NCBI GenBank assembly: GCA_018417955.1 | Contig: JACTVC010000017.1 | Coordinates: 992,001 to 1,056,000 of the forward strand | Direction: 5' to 3' | Origin: Laccaria trichodermophora | Taxonomy: Eukaryota > Basidiomycota > Agaricomycetes > Agaricales > Hydnangiaceae | Length of the DNA: 64,000 nt | In this document: piece by piece, positions 33,397-43,190 of the stretch | Layout of the letters: every line of letters starts with the position of its first letter | Position numbering within the stretch: position 1 is the first letter of the stretch | Notes under the pieces: model-generated | Told to the model about the DNA's origin: nothing | Databases searched by the model: none | Seen by the model: only the letters and a program-made list of their open reading frames with translations | Translations under genes and position numbers: made by a program

Positions 33397-35127
33397 ATGT
33401 CTGGGACCGGAGCGAAGGCCAAAGGCCAGATCCCACCACTAAAAGGTAAAGCGATGACCACTCGACAAGGTCGAACGTCCGAACCAGAAACACAGGAACG
33501 AGCGAAAACGAGAGCTGCGGGCTCGGCGGAGATAGACGAAGATGAACAAGAAATAGGCGACTCAGAAAAAGGGAGGTCTTACCTCGAAGAAAAACTGCTC
33601 CTCGTCCCGCGAGGTGCACTGCTCACCCTAGGTGCACTCGCTACGACACTCTGTCAGATAGCGGCCTTGCCAGGAGTAGCCCTCCCTGCGGTTAACGCAG
33701 TCCGCGCGGTCGCTTTTCTGCTAAGGGACGTCGAATTAGGGATGGTAGCGGAAGACATCAGGGACATCGCCAATGCACAGTTCAACGAATTGACCAGCGA
33801 CTTGAGAGAGTTCACGGAGGGGCTGAGGGTGAAGGTCATGGAGGAGTTGGAGAAAAAGACGGAGGTTCTGAAAGAGAAAACAGTGGAACTAGCAGAGGTG
33901 GTGGAAAAGGTGGCACAGCAGGCGGGGAACGCAGCCAGCTCGCCTTACAGGGATGCGCTGAATAGGGCGACCTCTGGGGCTCCCTTGGATGCTAATCCTA
34001 GGCTGGCCGCGAAAGAAAGTATAAGACAACGACAGTCTTTGGTCGACTTACCCAGGGAATCACGACTACGGGATTGCGCCAACTTGGTCCTAGTGGGCAA
34101 ATTCTCGGAGGCCATGGGTAGGGCGACGGCTTTACAGCACAAAGTCAGGTCGGCGTTGAAACTCCAGAACGGGGGAATCCTGATAGAAATGGCTACTGAC
34201 GAAGGCGCGGCATGGCTGGCAATGAAGCCCAACGCGGAAGCTTTCCTGCGAGAGCTAGGAGAGACGGAGGCCTCGTTTAAGACGAGGTCATACAACGTCA
34301 TTGCCTATTACGTTCCTCTGAACTTGGATACTAACAGTGAGAAGGATAGAAGGGAGATCGAGGAGGCTAACAATTTTCCAAAGGGTGCTCTGACGAAGCT
34401 GAGGTGGATCAAGCCCCCCGCTCGAAGGCGGACCGATCAACGCTTCGCCCACATTTTCGTCACCTTCTCGGACGCGGACTCAGCAAATCGGGTGATAGTG
34501 AACGGGTTATCGATATGCAACAAGAGGGTATCAGCAGCGAAGAGCAAGAAGGAGCCCATCCGGTGCCTCAAGTGTCAAGGATGGGACCATATCGCCGCGG
34601 AGTGCGTTGTCAGCAAGGATGTCAACATATGCGGCACATGCGGGGCAAGGGACCACTGGACGAGCAAGTGCGAGCAGCAGGGGACGGTTTTCTGCACTTC
34701 GTGCAAAACGGCTGACCACACCAGCTGGGATCGCAACTGTCCAACTTTCCTCAGAAAGATCGACGACCTCAATGCCAGGGACCCAGCTAATGACTTACCT
34801 TTCTTCCCAGCAAGGGAGTCATGGACATGGGCGCCGTCCTATCCATCACACAACCGGCGTGTCCCACCGGCAGAGATTCAGATCAATGATGCACAAGTAG
34901 GCTCTCAGAAGACCAGGTATAGACAAACGCAACTAGGTTTCGAGCCCACGGCCCCAGGTGGAAGACCGTACACCAGGGCACCAAGGGCACGCCAATACTC
35001 GAAGACCCCAGTAGCTGAGTCCCCTCCCCCTGTATTCCCTAACCCAGAATCCCCTTTGCCCCCAGTGTCGAGCATCGGCTCGACCCCGTCTGATAGCTCC
35101 CCACCTATAGCCATAGCCCATGTCTGA
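33397..35127 (+). CDS. LINE ORF1 protein with CCHC zinc knuckles
   Basis: 576 residues. The N-terminal 60 are basic and charged, followed by a hydrophobic Ala/Leu segment and a probable coiled coil at about 100-185 (EELEKKTEVLKEKTVELAEV). Three zinc knuckles lie at about 389-450: CLKCQGWDHIAAEC, CGTCGARDHWTSKC and CTSCKTADHTSWDRNC; the third has a longer last spacer. The C-terminus is Pro-rich. ORF1 proteins of this group bind element RNA and form the ribonucleoprotein used in target-primed reverse transcription. An RRM-like fold before the knuckles (RFAHIFVTFSDADSANRVIV) is possible. The stop TGA lies inside the ORF2 start overlap. Confidence 0.9.
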   Translation: MSGTGAKAKGQIPPLKGKAMTTRQGRTSEPETQERAKTRAAGSAEIDEDEQEIGDSEKGRSYLEEKLLLVPRGALLTLGALATTLCQIAALPGVALPAVNAVRAVAFLLRDVELGMVAEDIRDIANAQFNELTSDLREFTEGLRVKVMEELEKKTEVLKEKTVELAEVVEKVAQQAGNAASSPYRDALNRATSGAPLDANPRLAAKESIRQRQSLVDLPRESRLRDCANLVLVGKFSEAMGRATALQHKVRSALKLQNGGILIEMATDEGAAWLAMKPNAEAFLRELGETEASFKTRSYNVIAYYVPLNLDTNSEKDRREIEEANNFPKGALTKLRWIKPPARRRTDQRFAHIFVTFSDADSANRVIVNGLSICNKRVSAAKSKKEPIRCLKCQGWDHIAAECVVSKDVNICGTCGARDHWTSKCEQQGTVFCTSCKTADHTSWDRNCPTFLRKIDDLNARDPANDLPFFPARESWTWAPSYPSHNRRVPPAEIQINDAQVGSQKTRYRQTQLGFEPTAPGGRPYTRAPRARQYSKTPVAESPPPVFPNPESPLPPVSSIGSTPSDSSPPIAIAHV

Positions 35128-38100
35128 ACAACCGATACCCTCGACAACAAGACTACGGATTCTACAAATCAACCTTAACAAGTCATCTAAAGCGCACCTG
35201 GAGCTATACAACAAAGTCTCGAGAAAGGACTGGGATATCGTCCTGGTGCAAGAACCTCACGTGACAGCTATGGGAAACATCAGAACGCCAAACGGATATG
35301 TCACGGTAGCCCCAGTGGATCGTTTCAAGGACGGAGCACCAACGACAAGAGCGGTAACATGGGTCAGCTCAGACCTGGCGACAAATTCATGGAAGATCCT
35401 GAACATACCGGGTACCAACGACATCACCGCCATTCAGCTGGCAGGAATCTATGGACGACTTACTATCATCAACATTTATAACGATTGCACACATTCGAGA
35501 ACGCTAAGAGTGGTCCGCAAGTTCTTACGCATAAACCACGCTGAAGTTTTATCTAGGGAGGACGACCACCTGATCTTGGCTGGCGACTTCAACAGACACC
35601 ACCCAATGTGGGACGATGAGTTGGACGACAGGTTATTCACGCCCAGGGCGTTGGACGACGCGGGCAAACTAATAGAGCTTCTAGCTGACCTGAACCTCAA
35701 GATGGCCCTCCCGAAGGGACAGCCGACTCTAGAGCACATGGTCACGAAGAAGTTCTCCCGCCCCGACAACATCTGGTGCACTGAAGAAATCCACGACTTA
35801 GTAATTCGTTGCGAGGTCGACCCCTCGATTAGGCCGCCAGCTACTGATCATTTCCCCATAGCAACTTATGTGACTTTGCCACAGGAGCGTATAACCCCCA
35901 AGGTATCGTATAATTTCAGGGCTGTGGATTGGGAGGACTTCCAAGAAAACCTCGCCGAACGCCTACTTGAAATACCGCCACCTCAGCGACTGCAATCAGA
36001 TCGGCAATTCCAAGAGGCAGCTGAGAACCTAACAGCAGTGCTTCAGGATACGATTCGAACCAGGGTCCCAGAGAACAGTCCATCCCCATTCTCGAAGAGG
36101 TGGTGGAACAATGGCCTCAGCCTGCAGAAAACCCAGTTGAAAAAGCTAAGTAGATTGGCATACAAGCTCAGAGCGTTACCAGATCACATCGCACATGCAG
36201 AACTGAGGACAGCCAGAAACGAGTATGGGGAATCGATTATCGATGCCAAGCGACAACACTGGGAGGACTTCCTCGAAAACGCAGCCGAACAGGACCTGTG
36301 GATGGCCAATAGATACCTCAAGGAGCCAACGGGGGATGGAGGCAAGTCACGAGTTCCAACACTCAAGGTGGCCGACGAAGGAGCACACGGACTTTTGCAG
36401 GAAGTCAACACAAATGAAGGCAAGGCAAGGGCCCTGGCCCATGTCTTCTTTCCAAAGAAGCCGGACGCCTCCAGGGTTCCTGAAGACTACGAATATCCGG
36501 ACCCACTTCCACCGCCACCGCCCATCACCCCAGAACAGATAGAACGCCAGATCAAGAGGCTCTCACCCTTCAAGGCGAGCGGCCCCGACGAAATCCCCAA
36601 TGTAGTCCTGCAGAAGTGTCTCAGGCAGTTGCTAGACTACCTGGTACACTTATACAGGGGAGTATTCACGCTGAGGACTTACTTTCCAGGGTGGCGCGAG
36701 TTTACGACGGCGGTGTTACGGAAACCAAGCAAACCAAGCTATGAGGTGCCTAAGGCCTACCGACCGATAGCCCTTTTGTGCACGATCCCTAAGGTGCTGA
36801 CAGCCATAGTAGCAGAAGACATTGCCCATCTGGTGGAGAAGAACACCCTGTTACCGGACACCCACTTCGGAGGACGACCAGGCCGCACCACAACGGACGC
36901 CATACACTACCTAGTCGACAAGGTCAAGTCAGCGTGGGGTAAGAAGAAGGTCGCTTCGATACTCTTCTTAGATGTCGAAGGGGCCTTCCCGAATGCGGTT
37001 ACTGACAGGCTAATCCACAATTTGAAAAAGAGGCGAATTCCAGCAGCCTACGTCAAGTTCATCGAGCGACTTCTGGAAGGACGGAGGACCAAGATGAAAT
37101 TCGACGATTTCATTTCAGAATACATCGACATCATGAACGGTATAGGACAAGGCGACCCCATCTCAATGCTACTCTATGTAATATACAACGCGGACCTCCT
37201 GGAAGCATTACGACGACTGGACGAGGATGCCATCGGCTACGTGGACGACGCCCTGGTGATATCAACAGCGAAGACATTCAAAGAAACAACACGCGCTCTG
37301 AAGAGATTCATGGAAAGGAGGGAAGGGGGACTAGATTGGGCGAAGGACCACAACTCAAAGTTCGAAATCAGCAAAATCACCGTGATGCATTGTCAACCAG
37401 GACCAAGAAAACCCACCGACCGCCCAAACCCAATACTTCGGCTGGAGGGGAAGGTGATTACAGAGGTTGCGAGTTACAAGTACCTGGGGGTACACGTCGA
37501 CAGTCAGTTGCGGTGGAGGACGCAGGAGAATGAAGCGATGGCTAAGGCCACAGCATATATCCTCATGTTTCGCAGACTAACGCGAACCAGTCTAGGTATC
37601 CGGCCAAGGCTCATGCGTAGGTTGTACGTCTCGGTGGCCATTCCCAAGATGACCTACGCATTGGACACCTGGTTTGTACCCCCGCACAAGAAGGAGGGCA
37701 AGCGCAAGAACACAGGTTCGGTCAGAGCACAACGGTCCATGGGCAAGATCCAGCGGGTTGCCACGTTGGCAATCACGGGTGGCCTACGGACATCGCCCAA
37801 CGACCTTTTGGATGCTCACGCTGGAGTCCTGCCGGTGAACCTGATGCTTGACCGCATCTGTCATGCAGCGACTGTCCGGGCCATGACTCTTCCAAGGGGT
37901 CACCCCACACGGGCCATGGTCCGGGGGTATAGTAAGACGCCAGCTAAAACTCACCTCACACCTTTGCAGAAGTTGATTGAATTCTACAAGTTCAGGCCAC
38001 GACGTTTCGAAACCATTATGCCAGACCCTCGCCCGCCGACTTACAAGAGACCTTTCACAGCGACAATCGCGGAATCCAAAGAGGAATCAATCAAGGAGGA

Positions 38101-39118
38101 GAAGAAAGACAAGTCAGACATCAGGATTTACACGGATGGGTCAGGGTACGAGGGAAACGTAGGAGCCGCCGCGGTGTTATACAGGAAGGGGGTAGTGGAA
38201 CCCGTGAAGACATTACACTACCACCTGGGATCGCTCAAGAAGCACACCACGTACGAGGGTGAGGCTGTGGGGTCCATACTCGCAGCATGGTTGCTTCAGG
38301 GACAGCCAGAGGTCGGGAAGGCGGCAATAACAAGTTACTCGGATAGTCAAGCCTTCATTAGGGCAACAGGAGCGAGGAAGTCGGGGCCAGGACAATATTT
38401 GGTACTGGAGTACATGAGGCTGACGGAGGTGATGGAAAATGGCACTGATGGCCCAGTTGTTACAGGTACGGACAAGTTCGCCCTGAAGTGGATAGCAGCG
38501 CATAAGGGGGTGGTGGGGAATGAAAGAGTGGATGAGGAAGCGAAGAGAGCGGCACAAGGAGAGTCAAGTCCCCCTGAAGAACTACCACCCATCCTTCGAA
38601 AGCGCCTGCCGCTCAGTGCGGCAGCAGTCAAGCAGGAGTACGCAGAGGTGCAGAAGGTTAGATGGATAGAGGAGTGGAGGGCCTCACCACGTTACGCAAG
38701 ATTCCAGCACATCGACACAGGTTTCCCCTTCAACAAGTTCCGGAGTATCAGCGCCAGGTTATCACGGTCACAGACAAGCCTACTGACACAGATACGTTTG
38801 GGGCACATCCCACTCAATGCATACCTCCATCGCATCAAGAAGATACCCAACAGCCGGTGCGACTCCTGTTGGAGCGTCAGTCGCCTGACGATCACAGAGA
38901 CGGTCATCCACTACCTTTTCGAATGTCAAGCATACGCGACGGAAAGATATGATATGGACAAAGCTTTAGGGCGACTATCGAGAGACCTACAGGGCATACT
39001 GACGAGTTTGGACAGTATCAAGGAGTTACTGAAGTATGTGGGGAGAACGGCCAGATTCAAGATGACGCTAGGGGACGCGATAGGTGACGTGTCTCACTTG
39101 GAGACTGAGGAAGCCTGA
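35120..39118 (+). CDS. LINE ORF2: endonuclease, reverse transcriptase, RNase H
   Basis: 1332 residues with no stop. AP endonuclease (about 10-250): LQINLNKS, LVQEPHV, LAGDFNRHHPMWD and PATDHFPI. Reverse transcriptase (about 470-780): FKASGPDEIPN, YRPIALLCTIPKVL, FGGRPGRTTTDAI, ILFLDVEGAFPN, NGIGQGDPISMLLY and the catalytic IGYVDDALVIS. RNase H (about 1005-1140): IYTDGSGYEGNVGAAAVLY, YEGEAVGSILAAWLL, SYSDSQAFI and WIAAHKGVVGNERVDEEAKR, so the D-E-D-D set is complete. A C-terminal Cys/His motif (CDSCW... HYLFEC) follows. It would nick the target and prime reverse transcription. The ATG overlaps the ORF1 stop as ATGTCTGA, pointing to termination-reinitiation. Confidence 0.95.
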   Translation: MSEQPIPSTTRLRILQINLNKSSKAHLELYNKVSRKDWDIVLVQEPHVTAMGNIRTPNGYVTVAPVDRFKDGAPTTRAVTWVSSDLATNSWKILNIPGTNDITAIQLAGIYGRLTIINIYNDCTHSRTLRVVRKFLRINHAEVLSREDDHLILAGDFNRHHPMWDDELDDRLFTPRALDDAGKLIELLADLNLKMALPKGQPTLEHMVTKKFSRPDNIWCTEEIHDLVIRCEVDPSIRPPATDHFPIATYVTLPQERITPKVSYNFRAVDWEDFQENLAERLLEIPPPQRLQSDRQFQEAAENLTAVLQDTIRTRVPENSPSPFSKRWWNNGLSLQKTQLKKLSRLAYKLRALPDHIAHAELRTARNEYGESIIDAKRQHWEDFLENAAEQDLWMANRYLKEPTGDGGKSRVPTLKVADEGAHGLLQEVNTNEGKARALAHVFFPKKPDASRVPEDYEYPDPLPPPPPITPEQIERQIKRLSPFKASGPDEIPNVVLQKCLRQLLDYLVHLYRGVFTLRTYFPGWREFTTAVLRKPSKPSYEVPKAYRPIALLCTIPKVLTAIVAEDIAHLVEKNTLLPDTHFGGRPGRTTTDAIHYLVDKVKSAWGKKKVASILFLDVEGAFPNAVTDRLIHNLKKRRIPAAYVKFIERLLEGRRTKMKFDDFISEYIDIMNGIGQGDPISMLLYVIYNADLLEALRRLDEDAIGYVDDALVISTAKTFKETTRALKRFMERREGGLDWAKDHNSKFEISKITVMHCQPGPRKPTDRPNPILRLEGKVITEVASYKYLGVHVDSQLRWRTQENEAMAKATAYILMFRRLTRTSLGIRPRLMRRLYVSVAIPKMTYALDTWFVPPHKKEGKRKNTGSVRAQRSMGKIQRVATLAITGGLRTSPNDLLDAHAGVLPVNLMLDRICHAATVRAMTLPRGHPTRAMVRGYSKTPAKTHLTPLQKLIEFYKFRPRRFETIMPDPRPPTYKRPFTATIAESKEESIKEEKKDKSDIRIYTDGSGYEGNVGAAAVLYRKGVVEPVKTLHYHLGSLKKHTTYEGEAVGSILAAWLLQGQPEVGKAAITSYSDSQAFIRATGARKSGPGQYLVLEYMRLTEVMENGTDGPVVTGTDKFALKWIAAHKGVVGNERVDEEAKRAAQGESSPPEELPPILRKRLPLSAAAVKQEYAEVQKVRWIEEWRASPRYARFQHIDTGFPFNKFRSISARLSRSQTSLLTQIRLGHIPLNAYLHRIKKIPNSRCDSCWSVSRLTITETVIHYLFECQAYATERYDMDKALGRLSRDLQGILTSLDSIKELLKYVGRTARFKMTLGDAIGDVSHLETEEA

Positions 39119-39682
39119 CAGGAAGCACTCTTCTCCTTTGCAGATATAGCAACGACGATAAAGCAAACCTCAAAAGTCGAGCTGGCCCCCGGCAGCGGGC
39201 TCGCCCACACATATACCCCCTCTCTCTCTCCCCTCTCCTCACCTCTCTACCCGCATCACAGCCCGCGGACTCCAAGCACAAGTAACATCATGACAGGATC
39301 ATCAGCAAACACGGAACTCAAGCAAACGGCAAACAAACAACTTTATTTTCTTCTCCCTGATCGCGCTCGTCCCACTGGCTGTACCTATCCCTCGGGATCG
39401 GGTACTTAGAAGACGAAACATTACCGCAGGTGGATTGCATTGACAGGCAATATGGCGAGACTACCCCGCCCACGTTTTAGATGCGCCCCAAAACGGCGTT
39501 TCCGTGCCGGGCTGTGTGGGGGAAGAATCGCTGCGGGCGTGCCTCCACCAGTGCATGGGGTGATCTTAAGGGGGTCAGGTATACATGGCACTAGGGGCCT
39601 TAGGTAGTCTACTGAGTTGTAAGGTCTGACGTGGGGCCCTGCCCCAATGGACTTTAAATTTGACATTAAAAAAAAAAAAAAA

Positions 39683-39693
39683 AGCACTTGGAA
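39683..39693. repeat. Target-site duplication, right of LINE
   Basis: AGCACTTGGAA directly after the poly(A) tail, identical to 33235-33245. Confidence 0.85.
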
Positions 39694-40134
39694 ACTGTAT
39701 TAAGGAACGGCCCTCTCCGGATTGACCTATCGTTGGTGACACTTTTGAGAAAATCCAATAAAGATGATCTAGGATATAATACTAGTTAATAACAATCTTT
39801 TTTTGGGGGGGAATGGTCATAGACAAAGGTTGTTGTTAAGCTAAGAAGCCTGACCCCCACAGCTCGCGGCGGGGCGTTAAAACGCACAACAGGAAGGAGT
39901 TGCCACGGAATAATCAGGACGTTGAGAGGAAGAATGGTAATGCAAGGTGGTCCGCCAGCAAACGTTTGCCATGAGCTCATTCACATTTTCGCACAAAAAG
40001 TCCATGACTAACATCAAAACCAGAGAATATCTTTGCACAAAGTCAACACAAAGTATATGACAGTCCGTAAAACCTTGGTAAAACCAATAACCTGCCTTCC
40101 GTAGCTCCGTTTACAAAAATTCCATTCAAAAAAT

Positions 40135-40792
40135 TTAGGATGATGTGTGGAATTGCCAGTAGGGCCTATCAGGGAATGGGGGGAAGAGAACTGGAGAAGG
40201 TACAATAACAACCTGAATCGCAAGTCAGTTTCAGAAGAGGTGGAGACAAAAAAGTAAGGGATCACTGACTTCATTCTTGTGATCAGTTCCAACGAACCAA
40301 GCATGGCGGCCATCAAACTTATGGATTGCTTGGATGCTAGATATGAAATACGGCAGGTAAAAAAAAAGTCGTGCGATACGTCGATAAACTATAAACCACA
40401 TACAAGTAGGTGTTGGCGATCCCGTTGTTTGCCGGGGTAATTTCCCATTCGATGTGTTCCTCAGCGGTGATGACGGGGCCATGTGGAACGGACAAGTTGT
40501 CCTCGAGGGACCAACTTCCGCCCAAAGAGATGTCGTACTTGTGGTGCTGGACGATGGTGTATGTGTCTTTCTTGCCATGAACGGCGGTGATCTTCCACTA
40601 GCAACAGCCAGGCGTCAGCCTTCGTCAAGAAGAATAAAAAAAGATGTAGGAACTAACGGTCTGACGGTCGAAGGTTGTCGGGACTTGGGCGGCAACGGTG
40701 ACGATCTTGAAAGTACCGTTACCAGTCGCGTACATGCCACCAACACCGGCGACGGGAGAGGCCCGGAGGGTGTAGAGTCCGTTCTCGACCAT
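40135..40792 (-). CDS. I66/cospin-like serine protease inhibitor
   Basis: Four exons (40792..40658, 40597..40404, 40336..40270, 40212..40135) give 157 residues. It starts MVENGLYTLRASPVAGVGGM. Exon 2 opens WKITAVHGKKDTYTIVQHHK and continues VPHGPVITAEEHIEWEITPA. Exon 3 contains FDGRHAWFVGTDHKNE, and exon 4 ends PFPDRPYWQFHTSS. The five intact copies share exon number, intron phases and the closing Y/V-W-Q. It belongs to a second subgroup (MVENG start) with the tandem neighbour at 41752 and the relic at 19659. No signal peptide. A TATA box lies about 70 bases upstream of the ATG. Confidence 0.78.
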
Positions 40793-40860
40793 GACTGATT
40801 TGTTATCAAGGAGTTATTCGAAGTAGATGAGATGAGATTTACCTTCAAAACACCTGCGAC

Positions 40861-40867
40861 CTTTATA
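40861..40867 (-). promoter_or_regulatory. TATA box of inhibitor gene at 40792
   Basis: Reads TATAAAG on the minus strand, about 70 bases before the start. Confidence 0.5.
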
Positions 40868-41751
40868 CCGTCAAGATGTATTTTTAGTTCACACCATGAC
40901 CAGAATTGAGATTTCGGGCGCTGATCCAGCGCTGCCAGAATGTCAGACGACTCGTCTGAAAGTAGTGAGTAGCGTACGGGCCTTGAAAACTTGACAATCC
41001 ATTCGGATTGCTAGAATGTTCCTGAGCGACGAATTGACACCAACTTAGCACTTCGAGCACATTCAGCCCTTACTGTTGAGAGCAGCAAATGCGGTAGTTC
41101 GATAGGTGGCAAGCCAGTTCCACCGCTCAAGGGTATGTAACACAAGTCCAGACTTCTGTGGAAGTGCGTCAGATGATACAGCTTGCGCATTGAAGGGCAT
41201 TCTACCGATTCGGAGAAATCTGGATCTTCAACTCACGCAGTGCCGGCGCGCGCAACATGGAGCTAGGTCAAAAAAGGACGAAGGCTCCACTGAAAATGCG
41301 GCGTGGCACAGCAGCTTAAAAGGGGATGAGGAGGGGATAGTTGACAAGCAGTGAATGTGCCGGGAGGAGGCTAAACTGATTCTCAATCAGCCAATTTCCC
41401 CTAGAGCCCAAATCAGAATCAATAGTAGCGGGTAAGGATGATGGTAAGTTCTTGCGTGGTCGAGTTTGGTCTTCGGAAGGGCTGCGACACGTTGAACGTT
41501 GAAGCCCGGGCGCGAGGTTGTTGACCAAGTTGCACCTCGTGAAAAAGACTTTGCACTGCCACTTATAATAATTCCGTTAATCTGATCAGCTACTACGAAA
41601 TTCTTGCTCAGGCCTCATTCACACCTTCGCACTTAAAATCCATAGCTGACATCAGAATCGAAATAAGACAGTACTCGAGGATATCTTCACAAAAGGCGTA
41701 TGACATTCCGTAAAACCAATAACCTGCCCTTGGTAACTTCGTTTACAAAAT

Positions 41752-42398
41752 TTAGGATGATTTGTTGAATTGCCAGTAGGGTCTATCCGGGAATGGGGGC
41801 GTGACAATCGGAGAACGTATAATAACAACCTTAATGATACGTCAATTTCCAGAGAGGTTGAGACAGAGAAGTAAAAAATAACTAACTTCATTCTTATGAT
41901 CAGTTCCAACGAACCATCCATTGTGGCCATCGGATTTGTGGATTGCTTGGATGCTAAATATGGATTATGGTCAAAAAGTCTGCGATGTGTCGGTTAATTC
42001 TAGACGACACTGTACAAATACGTGTCGGCGTTGTGTGCTGGAGTAATTTCCCATTCGATGATTTCCTCGGCGGTTATGACGGGGCCATGTGGAACGGACA
42101 AGTTGTCCTCGAGGGACCAACTTCCACCAAGGGAGATGTCGTGTTTGTGGTGCTGGATGATAGTGTATGTGTTTTTTTTGCCTTGAACGGCAGTGATCTT
42201 CCGCTGGCGACAGCCAGGCATCAGCGTTCATCATAAAAAAAGATGAAAAAAACTAACGGTTTGACGGTCGAAGGTCGTCGGTACTTGTGCGGCGACGGTG
42301 ACAATTTTGAAAGTGCCGTTCCCAGTCGCATACATACCACCACTGGCAACCCCAACAACAGGAGAGGCCTTGAGGGTGTAGAGTCCGTTCTCGACCAT
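41752..42398 (-). CDS. I66/cospin-like inhibitor with Trp-to-Arg at exon 2 start
   Basis: Four exons (42398..42258, 42203..42016, 41953..41887, 41829..41752) give 157 residues from MVENGLYTLKASPVVGVASG. Exon 2 follows a CCAG acceptor and starts CGG (Arg), where every other readable copy has TGG (Trp), then KITAVQGKKNTYTIIQHH. Exon 3 contains DGHNGWFVGTDHKNE, and exon 4 ends PFPDRPYWQFNKSS. The frame is also open upstream to an ATG at 42554, which would add 52 residues (MGQSGLGGLCTG...) partly encoded by the inserted segment; the tandem sister has a stop there. The TATA element is about 230 bases away because of that insertion. Confidence 0.72.
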
Positions 42399-42451
42399 GA
42401 CTGATTTGTTATCAAGGAGGTATTCGAAGTAGGGGAGATTTGACTTACCTT

Positions 42452-42619
42452 CAAGACACCTAGGCTCGTCACCAGCCGTTATGGTCAGATACTGATTTCG
42501 GATCAGAATACTTACCATACCCGTGCACAACCCTCCTAATCCGGACTGACCCAAAAAAACACATTTGCTCGGGTTTTGATTCCATAGAGACTGGAGGCGA
42601 GTCTACAAGACACCAGGCT
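42452..42619. repeat. Insertion of about 154 bp between near-direct repeats
   Basis: CAAGACACCTAGGCT (42452-42466) and CAAGACACCAGGCT (42606-42619) flank sequence absent from the tandem sister, which has a single CAAAACACCTGCGACC there. It lies between the TATA box and ATG of the 42398 inhibitor. This could be a small transposon with a target duplication or a local rearrangement. Confidence 0.6.
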
Positions 42620-42624
42620 TTGAC

Positions 42625-42631
42625 CTTTATA
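42625..42631 (-). promoter_or_regulatory. Displaced TATA box of inhibitor gene at 42398
   Basis: Reads TATAAAG on the minus strand. It corresponds to 40861-40867 in the tandem sister but lies about 230 bases upstream of the start instead of about 70. Confidence 0.45.
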
Positions 42632-43190
42632 CACCTTCAAGATGTATTTTTAGTGCGCGCCATGATTAGAATCGAGGCTTCGGGCGCTGCGCCAGCACTG
42701 CCAGAATGCCAGATGACTCGTCTGAAAATGGGAATACCGTACGAACTTTGAAAACTTGACCATTCATTCGGACTGCTGGAATGTTCCTGCGCGACGAATC
42801 AACACTAGCACTTTGACGAATGAATGCCCTCTTAATTCAAGTTGAGAACAATCATGTGGCAATTCGATAGGTGAAGCTAGGTCAATATGATTCATATGCG
42901 GCATATCCCAGCAGTGAGAGATTTGAGAGATTTGGGTCTTCGGCTAACGCAGCGCAAGCGCGCAGGGGGAAGAAGTCCAAAAAAGACGAGAGCTCCATTT
43001 CGACTGCAGCGGCTGCGTAGAGCAGCTTCAAGTCGTTGTGTGGGAATGGGGAAAACCTCTCAACCGGTTGCTTGACGAGGCCGATCTGATTCTCAGTCAG
43101 TGTTATTTTCGCTGGCGCCGAGATCTTACTATGAGTTTTGGAATGGTCGAGCTTGGCGAAAGGCTGTAACAACCTCGAACATTAAACTTC

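Larger units (their letters stand above)
33246..39682 (+). mobile_element. Full-length non-LTR retrotransposon (LINE)
   Basis: A 6.4 kb element bounded by 11-12 bp target-site duplications. It has a 151 nt 5' leader, ORF1, ORF2 overlapping by 8 nt, a 3' UTR of about 550 nt and a poly(A) tail at about 39667-39682. The architecture (ORF1 with zinc knuckles; ORF2 with AP endonuclease, reverse transcriptase and RNase H) fits the I superfamily, close to Tad1-type fungal LINEs. Both ORFs are open and all catalytic motifs I could check are present, which suggests recent insertion. Confidence 0.93.
39976..43190. repeat. Tandem duplication carrying two inhibitor genes
   Basis: 39976-41530 and 41617-43190 align through the 3' flank, the whole inhibitor gene and the upstream region (both contain AAGATGTATTTTTAGT and CTTTGAAAACTTGAC or close variants). 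The offset is about 1.61-1.64 kb in the genes and about 1.76 kb upstream, because the second copy carries an extra segment of about 154 bp at 42452-42619. Confidence 0.85.

Noticed and set aside
33116..33619. 167-residue minus-strand ORF over the LINE 5' end
   Set aside because: It lies antisense to the LINE leader and ORF1 with no motifs; the sense strand explains the sequence.
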